A stretch of DNA of 60,359 nt from an uncultured Bacilli bacterium (GTDB taxonomy: Bacteria; Bacillota_I; Bacilli_A; RF39; UBA660): assembly GCA_944358455.1 (NCBI GenBank), contig CALVRE010000008.1:1-60359 (forward strand), given 5' to 3'. Of the stretch, positions 1-6,377 are shown piece after piece; the stretch's first letter is position 1, and the number at the start of each line of letters is the position of its first letter. A program made the position numbers and the translations under genes. The notes beneath the pieces were generated by a model that saw only the letters and a list, made by a program, of their open reading frames with translations, did no database searches and was not told the origin of the DNA.

Positions 1-208
1 TTTCCTTTTTGAGTTCAAAAATCTGTTGTTCTTTAGAAAGATAGTTTTCATTAAAGACATTGGGATCTTTGTTGTAAGCAGTGATCCATTTTTCTAAGGT
101 TTTGAGAGGGATATCAAATTGTTGAGCAGTTTTCAAAGTAGAATGTTTATCGACAACGATGAAATGAGTGATCATATTTTTAAAATCACGGAAATAAGAA
201 CGAGGCAT
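1..208 (-). CDS. IS3/IS150-type transposase OrfA-like HTH protein, 5' part only
   Basis: Reading the minus strand from an ATG at 208, an open frame of 69 codons runs off the left edge. It begins MPRSYFRDFKNM and contains a helix-turn-helix-like stretch (TLKTAQQFDIPLKTLEKW), then a charged stretch (EQQIFELKKE) typical of the coiled coil of IS3-family OrfA. No IS3 terminal inverted repeat is visible upstream of the ATG, so it could also be a solitary DNA-binding protein. The product would help OrfB bind the element ends. The call rests on motif resemblance only. Confidence 0.5.
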   Translation of the reverse strand, partial: MPRSYFRDFKNMITHFIVVDKHSTLKTAQQFDIPLKTLEKWITAYNKDPNVFNENYLSKEQQIFELKKE

Positions 209-275
209 AACACCAATTCCAATCTAAAATAATAATAACAAAAAATAGGAAATTAAAAAAGAGAAAGAAAAATGA

Positions 276-444
276 TAGAATGAAAACATAAAGAAATAAT
301 AAAATAGTATGCAAGAAGCAGTCGAGGGGAAGACGCTTTTTTATAGGGAACAAAACCCCCTGTAAAAAGTGTCTAAAAATATGATAATATCCCCCATTTG
401 CAATATGCACACGGGGGGGGGGTATTATATACCCCTCTTTTTAC
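276..444 (+). ncRNA. Structured RNA element with G10 tract and terminator-like hairpin (copy A)
   Basis: This stretch starts at a weak extended -10 (TGATAGAAT, 274-281). It contains a long imperfect hairpin at 331-374, with about 17 pairs and a 5' arm AGACGCTTTTT. A C5 run at 391-395 follows, then GCACAC at 407-412 and exactly ten G at 413-422. A hairpin with arms GGGGTAT and ATACCCC is followed by a T-rich tract. The C5 run plus its flank can pair with the end of the G run, competing with the last hairpin. Copy B at 33042-33152 has the same start, the same GCACAC and the same G10 hairpin. It could be a small RNA or an attenuator. No known RNA family is recognised. Confidence 0.4.
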
Positions 445-462
445 TTGACTCTATAATATATG

Positions 463-491
463 TTGGATTAAAGAGGAAAGTATGATATAAT
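463..491 (+). promoter_or_regulatory. Promoter of the DGR target prepilin gene
   Basis: TTGGAT (463-468), a 17-base spacer and an extended -10 TGATATAAT (TATAAT 486-491) lie just upstream of an AGGAG ribosome site near 513. This places transcription start near 498, downstream of the G10 hairpin. Confidence 0.6.
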
Positions 492-527
492 CAAAATAGC
501 GAAGAATAGAAGTAGGAGAGATGAAAA

Positions 528-2537
528 ATGAAAAAAAGAGGATTTACGTTGATTGAATTACTAGCAGTTATCGTTATATTAGCAGTGATTGCGTTAATCG
601 CAGTACCCCTTGTTATGAATATTGTAGAAGAAGCAAAGAAAGGGTCACTAGAGAGAAGTTATGATATGATCGAAGATAGTGCATCAAACTATGTATATGC
701 GAATTATCAAACATTAAATATTCCCGATTATCAAGATTACTATCTTCCGGTACAGGAATTAACGGATCAAGGATATTTAAAGAATGCGACCGAAGAGATG
801 AATCAAGAATACGTGATTGTGAAGAAAAGTGAAGAAGATATGACCTTCTATTATACGGGAAGAGACCATAATCCATATGAGAAAGAAGGAACGATCAAAG
901 AAAAAATAGAAAGTGACGAAGAACATATCGTAAAAGATGTGGTAGTAAATGGGAAAAAAGTCAATAAAGTAATTGGAACAAAAGCGGAAAAAAATAATGG
1001 AATGAAAAACTATGTATGGTATAGTGGGAACTTGTGGCAAGTATTAGAGACGACAGAAGAATCAGTCAAAATGGTACTAGCACATAGTATTACGAGTATT
1101 CCTTATGGAGAGAGTAGTGAATGGGAAAGTAGTTGGGTAAGGAAATGGTTAAATGAAATCGATGACAGTAGTGAATATGATGGAATCTTTTATCATGGCT
1201 TATCGAGAACGGATTTATTAATAGAAGGGGAATTCTGTTTAGATGAACCCGAGGTTAACACAAGTTTAAAGTTATCAAGTAGTGGGAATCATATTGTGAG
1301 TGTAGTAACCAGTGCATCTAAGATTGGAATTTGTCAAAATAAAGTAAACGAAACGGTCGGATTATTGACCTTTGAAGATTATGTATATGCGAATAATGGG
1401 AAAGAGATGGTGTTTACAGGAGATAGTTTTTTAGATGAAGATGAACTAATGTGGACGATGACGAAGTATACAGAAAATGGAAAGAACAACAATATGTGGA
1501 TCGAGTGGTATGAGAACATTGATGGAAAGAATGGGAATATTGTTGTCGATACTGGAGGGACTGTTGGAGAGATCAGTAAAAAAGCCCAATTTAGTATCAC
1601 CAATTCTTATGGACATGGAGTAAGACCAGTCATCCATATCAAAAGTGATGTCATCGTAACAAGTGGAAGTGGAACAAAGAAAGATCCATACATTCTAATT
1701 AGTGAAGAAAAAAAGATCAACAAATTAAATCAAGCAACGATTGGAGAATATATTTATTTAGATGAAGGGAATAATCCTAATACAACATCAACTGAAACAG
1801 TAGTGAATGGACTTAGTTATACCTACAATAAGAATCAAGTAAGATATCGCATTATCGATATTTTAGAAGATGGAAGTATCAAAGTGGAAAGAGCTGATGT
1901 TTTAAGAAATCTACCAGATACAGTAGCGATTAGTAGTGGTATTTATGTTCCTTATTACTATGTTGGAAATCCTGATCAAACTGGATGTGCTTATATCGAT
2001 GGTACATATTATACAGGAGGATGTAATGGACATAATTATTTTCAACCAATGGAAGGAGAAGGGGAATACAAATATCAAAATAGTATGAATATTGGTTACT
2101 ATTTAAATGAAGCAAGTAATGGTTTTTATAATTGGTATAGTGATGAAGTAAAGAAATGGATTCTTAATTGGGATTGGGATTTACCGGTAACGGCACATGG
2201 AAAAGACTATAGTACCTACTGGGAAGAAGAGAATTATATTACAGATCAAACGAATTATTGGAACAATACTTATGATGGAGAAGCCAGTGCCTATATTGGA
2301 TTACCATCCTATGGAGAGAGATATAGTGGGAATGATTTAAATACTAGTTATTGGTATATCAACCGGTGGGTAAGCTCCTCTTCCAATGTGGGCCGTGTCA
2401 ACTACTACGGTAATGCGGACGCGGGCAATGCTGGCCATCCTTGGAGTGGGGTCCGCCCAGTTCTTCATCTAAGATCGAATCTCCTAATTCAATCGGGGAA
2501 GGGAACAAGTGCTCAACCATATCAACTGGAGAGTTGA
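528..2537 (+). CDS. DGR target: prepilin-like surface protein with two repeated C-terminal domains and a variable region
   Basis: A 669-residue protein with a classic class III prepilin leader: short basic MKKRG, cleavage site before FTLIE, then a hydrophobic helix (residues 6-30). Prepilin peptidase should remove MKKRG, and the helix would assemble into a pilus-like fibre or anchor in the membrane. Two similar domains follow (about residues 140-395 and 405-669). Each ends in a GVRPV-(I/L)H-(I/L) motif and a closing segment rich in G, S and P (KDPYIL, AQPYQL), resembling DUF6273 or formylglycine-enzyme/C-type-lectin-like modules. Residues 616-644, at the end of domain 2, are encoded by the DGR variable repeat. 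AGGAG precedes the ATG. The ligand is unknown. The DGR accessory genes follow on the same strand. Confidence 0.85.
   Translation: MKKRGFTLIELLAVIVILAVIALIAVPLVMNIVEEAKKGSLERSYDMIEDSASNYVYANYQTLNIPDYQDYYLPVQELTDQGYLKNATEEMNQEYVIVKKSEEDMTFYYTGRDHNPYEKEGTIKEKIESDEEHIVKDVVVNGKKVNKVIGTKAEKNNGMKNYVWYSGNLWQVLETTEESVKMVLAHSITSIPYGESSEWESSWVRKWLNEIDDSSEYDGIFYHGLSRTDLLIEGEFCLDEPEVNTSLKLSSSGNHIVSVVTSASKIGICQNKVNETVGLLTFEDYVYANNGKEMVFTGDSFLDEDELMWTMTKYTENGKNNNMWIEWYENIDGKNGNIVVDTGGTVGEISKKAQFSITNSYGHGVRPVIHIKSDVIVTSGSGTKKDPYILISEEKKINKLNQATIGEYIYLDEGNNPNTTSTETVVNGLSYTYNKNQVRYRIIDILEDGSIKVERADVLRNLPDTVAISSGIYVPYYYVGNPDQTGCAYIDGTYYTGGCNGHNYFQPMEGEGEYKYQNSMNIGYYLNEASNGFYNWYSDEVKKWILNWDWDLPVTAHGKDYSTYWEEENYITDQTNYWNNTYDGEASAYIGLPSYGERYSGNDLNTSYWYINRWVSSSSNVGRVNYYGNADAGNAGHPWSGVRPVLHLRSNLLIQSGKGTSAQPYQLES
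2373..2460 (+). repeat. DGR variable repeat (VR)
   Basis: These 88 bases align without gaps to 4625-4712. The nine differences, at 2374, 2395, 2403, 2406, 2418, 2421, 2425, 2436 and 2446, all fall where the template has A (six A to G, two A to T, one A to C). None of the 64 non-A template positions differs. The repeat starts on a codon boundary of the prepilin gene. Its 3' end is an A-poor, GC-rich stretch (GGGGTCCGCCCAG), as expected for an initiation-of-homing region. Homology stops right after it. Confidence 0.95.
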
Positions 2538-2547
2538 AAAAAAAGAA

Positions 2548-2564
2548 ACGGGCCTTTGGTCCGT
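2548..2564 (+). other. Short GC-rich hairpin downstream of the VR
   Basis: A 7-pair stem (ACGGGCC / GGTCCGT, one G-T wobble) with a TTT loop sits just after the target stop codon, 88 bases beyond the VR end. In characterised DGRs a short hairpin downstream of the VR stimulates retrohoming. The same role here is inference, and it could also be the first half of the terminator region. Confidence 0.4.
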
Positions 2565-2568
2565 ATAG

Positions 2569-2601
2569 AAAGGCAGTACGAATGGATTACTGTCTTTTTT
2601 T
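2569..2601 (+). terminator. Rho-independent terminator after the target gene
   Basis: The stem AAAGGCAGTA / TACTGTCTTT (one wobble) is followed by a T run. It separates target transcription from the msl-avd-RT cassette, which would need read-through or its own promoter. Confidence 0.65.
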
Positions 2602-2621
2602 GAAAATGAAGAGAGGTTATT

Positions 2622-3050
2622 ATGAAGTTATTGGAACAATATCAAGAATGGAAAGAAAGATATAATAAATATATTATTTTATGTAAGTGTGGGAATTTTT
2701 ATGATGTATTTGATCAAGATACAAAGATTTTAGCTTATTTGATGGATTATAAAATTAATGAATATAACGGGATTAAAAAATTAGGTTTTCCGGCGATATC
2801 ATTATCGAAAGTACTAAAACAATTGGAAGGAGAACACTTAAATTATTTGATTTTTGAGAAGGTTGGAGATTATTATAGAGTAACGGTAAAAAAAAGATTT
2901 ATGAATAATCAATATGAAAATTATATAGAACGATTAGTTAATTATGATTATTTAAATGCCGAATGGGAAGAAGTATGTAGACGTTTGAAAAGGCTATTGT
3001 TGGACCCTCATTTTCCGGATGTTTTAGTTAGAATTAAGGAATTGTTATGA
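2622..3050 (+). CDS. DGR accessory protein resembling MutS domain I
   Basis: A 142-residue protein whose first ~90 residues look like the mismatch-recognition domain I of MutS. The order is YNKYIILCKCGNFYDVF (compare the MutS phrase ending GDFYE.F), then a middle with KLGFPAISLSKVLKQLEG, then YLIFEKVGDYYRV. The clamp, core and ATPase domains of MutS are absent. MutS-like (msl) genes are a known accessory class in some DGR cassettes, and the position between target and avd fits. It overlaps avd by four bases (ATGA), implying coupled translation. A role in nucleic-acid binding or in steering the mutagenic cDNA is inference. Confidence 0.7.
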   Translation: MKLLEQYQEWKERYNKYIILCKCGNFYDVFDQDTKILAYLMDYKINEYNGIKKLGFPAISLSKVLKQLEGEHLNYLIFEKVGDYYRVTVKKRFMNNQYENYIERLVNYDYLNAEWEEVCRRLKRLLLDPHFPDVLVRIKELL

Positions 3051-3391
3051 AAGATAATTTATTAGTGATTACTAAAATAAAAAAAACGATTGTAAGGCTT
3101 GATAAAATAACGGATAATTTTAGTCGTAATGAAGTTGTCTTACGCGACAATATTCGCTTAACGATGTATCAATTATTAGAAACAAGTTATATGGCAAATT
3201 TAATCAAAAAGCAAAGGTTATTTTATCAAAAAGAGGTATTGGTGAAAATTAAAATGTTAGATTTTTATCTTGTATTAGCACATTCCAAAAAATTATTGAC
3301 AGCTAAGCAATTAGAATCCATTAGTGCACATTTATTAGAGACTTTTATTTTGGTGCAGGCATGGATCAAGAGTCAACATGAAACGATATGA
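3047..3391 (+). CDS. avd: DGR accessory variability determinant (Avd)
   Basis: A 114-residue, almost entirely helical, basic protein of the size and pattern of bacterial Avd (S23-like four-helix bundle). The hydrophobic/charged periodicity spans residues ~5-110 and no other domain is visible. Avd forms a basic pentameric barrel that binds the reverse transcriptase and the TR RNA and is needed for cDNA synthesis in studied DGRs. It overlaps the RT gene by 14 bases, so the two are probably translationally coupled. Identification rests on size, helix pattern and position. Confidence 0.8.
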   Translation: MKDNLLVITKIKKTIVRLDKITDNFSRNEVVLRDNIRLTMYQLLETSYMANLIKKQRLFYQKEVLVKIKMLDFYLVLAHSKKLLTAKQLESISAHLLETFILVQAWIKSQHETI

Positions 3392-4607
3392 TCATTTGTA
3401 TGAAAAATTATTGGATTTTGCTAATATTTTAAATATTTATGAAAAACAAATTAAACCAAATACTAAAAATAAAGATAAAATTGAAAAATATGAACATTAC
3501 TTATTGCTAAATTTAAAAAATATTCAAACTATGTTGTTATCGAGAAAAATAGAGTTTCATGATTATTATATTTTCTTGATACGCGAACCTAAATATCGTA
3601 TTGTTATGAGTCAACAGATCTCCGATAAGATTATCAATCATTTGATTGCAAAATATTTGTTGTTGGATGTGTTTGAACCGTCGCTTATTGATGGTAATGT
3701 TGCAACAAGGAAAAATAAAGGTACTTTGTATGGCGTTAATTTAGTGAAAAAATATATTCACAGTATGAAGACGAAAGGCAAGAAAATTTATTATTTAAAA
3801 TGTGATATTCAAAAATATTTTTATATGATTGATCATAACCAACTGATGAAAGTTTTAAAAAGTAAAATAAAAGATCAGGAAGCTTTATGGTTACTAGAAA
3901 AAGTGATTGAAACATCGAATCAACCTAAAATAAAAGCTCGTATTCAATCATTAAAAGCGATGGAAATAGAACGAATTCAAACTTTATCTATTTCTGAAAA
4001 AGAAAAACTTCTTCGTATTTCTGAAGTGAAAAAAATACCTGACTTTTCGACTCCTAATAAAGGGATTCCCATCGGTAATATGACGAGTCAGGCTTTAGCT
4101 ATTATTTATTTAAATGGACTTGATCATTATATTAAGGAAGATCTTCATATTAAGTGTTATGTAAGATATATGGATGATTTCGTATTATTTCATCACGATA
4201 GAGAATATTTAAAAACATGTTGGATGCTGATACAAAAAAAATTAGAAGAAGAATATTTGTTACAATTAAATCCTAAGACGAAAATTGATGTGTTATTTGG
4301 ACATCGTGCTTTAGATTTTTTAGGGTATCGTTATTATTTAAATGAGAACGGGCATCTTTATTTAAAGATTCGTACGACAACGAAAAAACATTTTAAAAGA
4401 AAGGTAAAAAAGTTATATTATTTATATTTAGATGGGAAGATTCCGTTTTATCATTTTCAACAAACGATGAATAGTTATTTGGGACATTTTTCTTATGCTG
4501 ATACACATTATTTGATTTATAATTATTTAAAGCGTCTTTATCAATTTCATGATCTAGGAACGGAGGTACGTATTGATCATAATGGTCAAATCTTGATGAT
4601 TGTTTAA
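3378..4607 (+). CDS. DGR reverse transcriptase
   Basis: A 409-residue reverse transcriptase. The catalytic motif YMDD lies at residues 264-267 within YVRYMDDFVLF. The motif before it reads IGNMTSQ (residues 232-238), matching the (I/V/L)GxxxSQ form that marks DGR enzymes, where group II intron and retroviral enzymes have QGxxxSP. A thumb-like region follows (FLGYRYYLN...). There is no maturase, HNH or RNase H domain, as expected for DGR RTs. It copies TR RNA with errors at adenines, and the cDNA then replaces the VR in the prepilin gene. The start is set by the Avd overlap and the ATG at 3378. Confidence 0.95.
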   Translation: MKRYDHLYEKLLDFANILNIYEKQIKPNTKNKDKIEKYEHYLLLNLKNIQTMLLSRKIEFHDYYIFLIREPKYRIVMSQQISDKIINHLIAKYLLLDVFEPSLIDGNVATRKNKGTLYGVNLVKKYIHSMKTKGKKIYYLKCDIQKYFYMIDHNQLMKVLKSKIKDQEALWLLEKVIETSNQPKIKARIQSLKAMEIERIQTLSISEKEKLLRISEVKKIPDFSTPNKGIPIGNMTSQALAIIYLNGLDHYIKEDLHIKCYVRYMDDFVLFHHDREYLKTCWMLIQKKLEEEYLLQLNPKTKIDVLFGHRALDFLGYRYYLNENGHLYLKIRTTTKKHFKRKVKKLYYLYLDGKIPFYHFQQTMNSYLGHFSYADTHYLIYNYLKRLYQFHDLGTEVRIDHNGQILMIV

Positions 4608-4624
4608 AGGGATAAAGCTATAAG

Positions 4625-4712
4625 AACTCCTCTTCCAATGTGGGCCATGTCAACAACAACGGTAATGCGAACACGGACAATGCTGGCAATCCTTGGAATG
4701 GGGTCCGCCCAG
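4625..4712 (+). repeat. DGR template repeat (TR)
   Basis: The invariant donor copy of the VR starts 17 bases after the RT stop codon. Read in the VR frame it holds ten AAY codons plus CAT, ACG and GAC, so about 13 codons can vary at adenines. It has 24 A among 88 bases, and nine of them are changed in the present VR. An open frame overlapping it (4640-4858) is not considered a gene. The TR RNA probably includes flanking sequence up to the terminator at 4871. A TR downstream of the RT is one of several known DGR orders. Confidence 0.95.
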
Positions 4713-4870
4713 ATTTGATAAAAACTGTGTATGCTGAGACGGAATGTTTTAGAAGTTCAGAAGCTTATCAAAACAAGTTTTATTCCTCTTCGCAAGAAGA
4801 AAAAAAGAGTATGGATGAGAGAAGCATTAGTAATAATGAACGTGTCGATCTTTTATGAACCATATGAGTG

Positions 4871-4898
4871 AGAACTATTTTTAAAAATAGTTCTTTTT
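4871..4898 (+). terminator. Terminator of the DGR cassette
   Basis: A perfect stem (AGAACTATTTTT / AAAAATAGTTCT) is followed by TTTTT. It marks the likely 3' end of the RT-TR transcript. Confidence 0.8.
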
Positions 4899-4957
4899 GT
4901 CAAAAACAATGGTAAGTATCAATCGTTTAATGATATAATTTGATTGGTGGTGAGTAA

Positions 4958-5869
4958 ATGGAAAAAGATTTAACGTTATTAATATTAGCTGCAGGTATGG
5001 GAAGTCGTTTTGGCGGATTAAAACAAATTGAACCGGTAGGACCGAATGGCGAGTTTTTAATCGATTATAGTATTTATGATGCGATTAGAGCAGGGTTTAC
5101 AAAAGTCGTATTTGTCATTAAGAAAGAGAATGAAAAAATATTTAAGGAAACGGTGGGAAGTCGTGTAGCAAAAAAAATCAAAGTAGAGTATGCGTTTCAA
5201 GAAATCAATGATCTACCATCGAATGATATTGATTGGAAAGGAAGAACGAAACCTTGGGGAACTGCACATGCAGTCTTGTGTGCGAAGGAACTCATTCACG
5301 AACCTTTTTTAATGATCAATGCGGATGATTTTTATGGTTATGATGCATATCAAGTAGCAAGTCGTTTTTTGAAAGAAAGAAAGAATGATCCGTATTATTG
5401 TATCGTTGGATATCAAATTATACGAACCTTATCCGAACATGGTAGTGTAAAACGTGGAATTTGTTCTGTAGATCATGGAAAATTAGTAACACTTACAGAA
5501 AGTAATGTCGAACGAGTAGGTGAAAAAATTATTGCCTCTCCACTTGACCATAGTATGCCATTTGAAGTTTCGGAAGACTGTTTGGTTTCGATGAACATGT
5601 TAGGCTTCACTCCATCTCTTTTTCCATATTTAGAAAAGCATTTTGGTACTTTTTTAGAAATGCATAAAAATGATATATTAACATGTGAATACCTGATTCC
5701 GGATAGTGTGAAAAAAATGATCGAAGAAGGATATATAGAGGTGGAAATGCTCTCGACATCTGCAGAATGGTTAGGAATGACTTATCGAGAAGATAAAGAA
5801 AAAATTATAGATAAAATAAATCAATTGATCAAGGATGGTATCTATCCTGGGAATTTATGGGAGTTGTAA
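4958..5869 (+). CDS. Sugar-phosphate nucleotidyltransferase (GalU/RmlA-like)
   Basis: A 303-residue protein with the nucleotidyltransferase signature LAAGMGSRFGGLKQ at residues 10-23, where Arg and Lys contact the NTP, and a metal-binding Asp in NADDFYGYDA (~residue 122). It would transfer NMP from an NTP to a sugar 1-phosphate, making an activated sugar for cell-surface polymers. The substrate (UTP/glucose-1-P or another pair) cannot be read from the sequence. A GGTGGTGAG ribosome site and an extended -10 TGATATAAT (4931-4939) precede the gene. The lipoprotein gene starts five bases after its stop codon. Confidence 0.8.
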   Translation: MEKDLTLLILAAGMGSRFGGLKQIEPVGPNGEFLIDYSIYDAIRAGFTKVVFVIKKENEKIFKETVGSRVAKKIKVEYAFQEINDLPSNDIDWKGRTKPWGTAHAVLCAKELIHEPFLMINADDFYGYDAYQVASRFLKERKNDPYYCIVGYQIIRTLSEHGSVKRGICSVDHGKLVTLTESNVERVGEKIIASPLDHSMPFEVSEDCLVSMNMLGFTPSLFPYLEKHFGTFLEMHKNDILTCEYLIPDSVKKMIEEGYIEVEMLSTSAEWLGMTYREDKEKIIDKINQLIKDGIYPGNLWEL

Positions 5870-5873
5870 CGTT

Positions 5874-6317
5874 ATGAAAAAGTTGTTACTGCTGTTTTCC
5901 CTCGTAATTTTATTGACGGGATGTAGTGTCATAAAAGAAGAAAAGATATGTACGCTCGATTATAATTATGGAACTTATAGTGGATTACATATCATTACGA
6001 TGTTCAGCAAAGATGGAGAATTCATTTCTAATTTATCACTTCAAGATCGTTACAATGCTAGTTTTGAAGATACCGATCTATCTGGTGTGCGAGCAGAAAT
6101 TAAAGATAGACAGAATCATTATTTAAACGATTATCAGGATGCGACCAGTGAATATTCTGAAAATCATGGTTTTATTGCTTTTTCTACGAATCTACCATTA
6201 AACGGAGATAATGTGGAACTTTTTTTACAAGAAATTGGTTTAACTGGAGACTCTTTATCGATCGATGATTATCAAACCTATTTAGAGAATCATGGATATG
6301 TTTGTGAAGAAAAGTAG
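5874..6317 (+). CDS. Small lipoprotein of unknown function
   Basis: A 147-residue product with a lipoprotein signal peptide. MKKLLLLFSLVILLTGC has its lipobox (LTGC) at residues 14-17, so Cys17 would be lipidated and the protein held on the outer face of the membrane. The mature part has no recognised domain. The ATG at 5874 is chosen because it gives a canonical signal peptide. An in-frame start further upstream would put about a dozen non-signal residues in front. It is likely co-transcribed with the preceding nucleotidyltransferase. Confidence 0.65.
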   Translation: MKKLLLLFSLVILLTGCSVIKEEKICTLDYNYGTYSGLHIITMFSKDGEFISNLSLQDRYNASFEDTDLSGVRAEIKDRQNHYLNDYQDATSEYSENHGFIAFSTNLPLNGDNVELFLQEIGLTGDSLSIDDYQTYLENHGYVCEEK

Positions 6318-6333
6318 GAACCCCTACTTTTTT
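6311..6333 (+). terminator. Terminator
   Basis: The stem AAAGTAGG / CCTACTTT with loop AACC is followed by Ts. It overlaps the lipoprotein stop codon. Confidence 0.75.
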
Positions 6334-6377
6334 GATGCAATTCATGATATAATGATAGGGCAGAATGAGAGGTACAT

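Noticed and set aside
186-410. Minus-strand open frame rich in F and L
   Set aside because: It is the reverse complement of the structured A-rich leader, and the composition is an artefact.
276-444. c-di-GMP riboswitch before the pilin gene
   Set aside because: The conserved class I and II core motifs are not present. The G10 tract and stems do not match either consensus as I know it.
2441-2665. Open frame overlapping the VR end and msl start
   Set aside because: It is out of frame with the target, crosses a terminator hairpin and has no protein-like pattern.
3378-4607. Group II intron or retron reverse transcriptase
   Set aside because: There is no maturase or HNH domain and no msr/msd-like RNA. 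The SQ form of the motif and the adjacent VR/TR pair identify a DGR.
4640-4858. Open frame starting inside the template repeat
   Set aside because: It is the translated TR plus its non-coding flank, with no ribosome site. The TR works as an RNA template.
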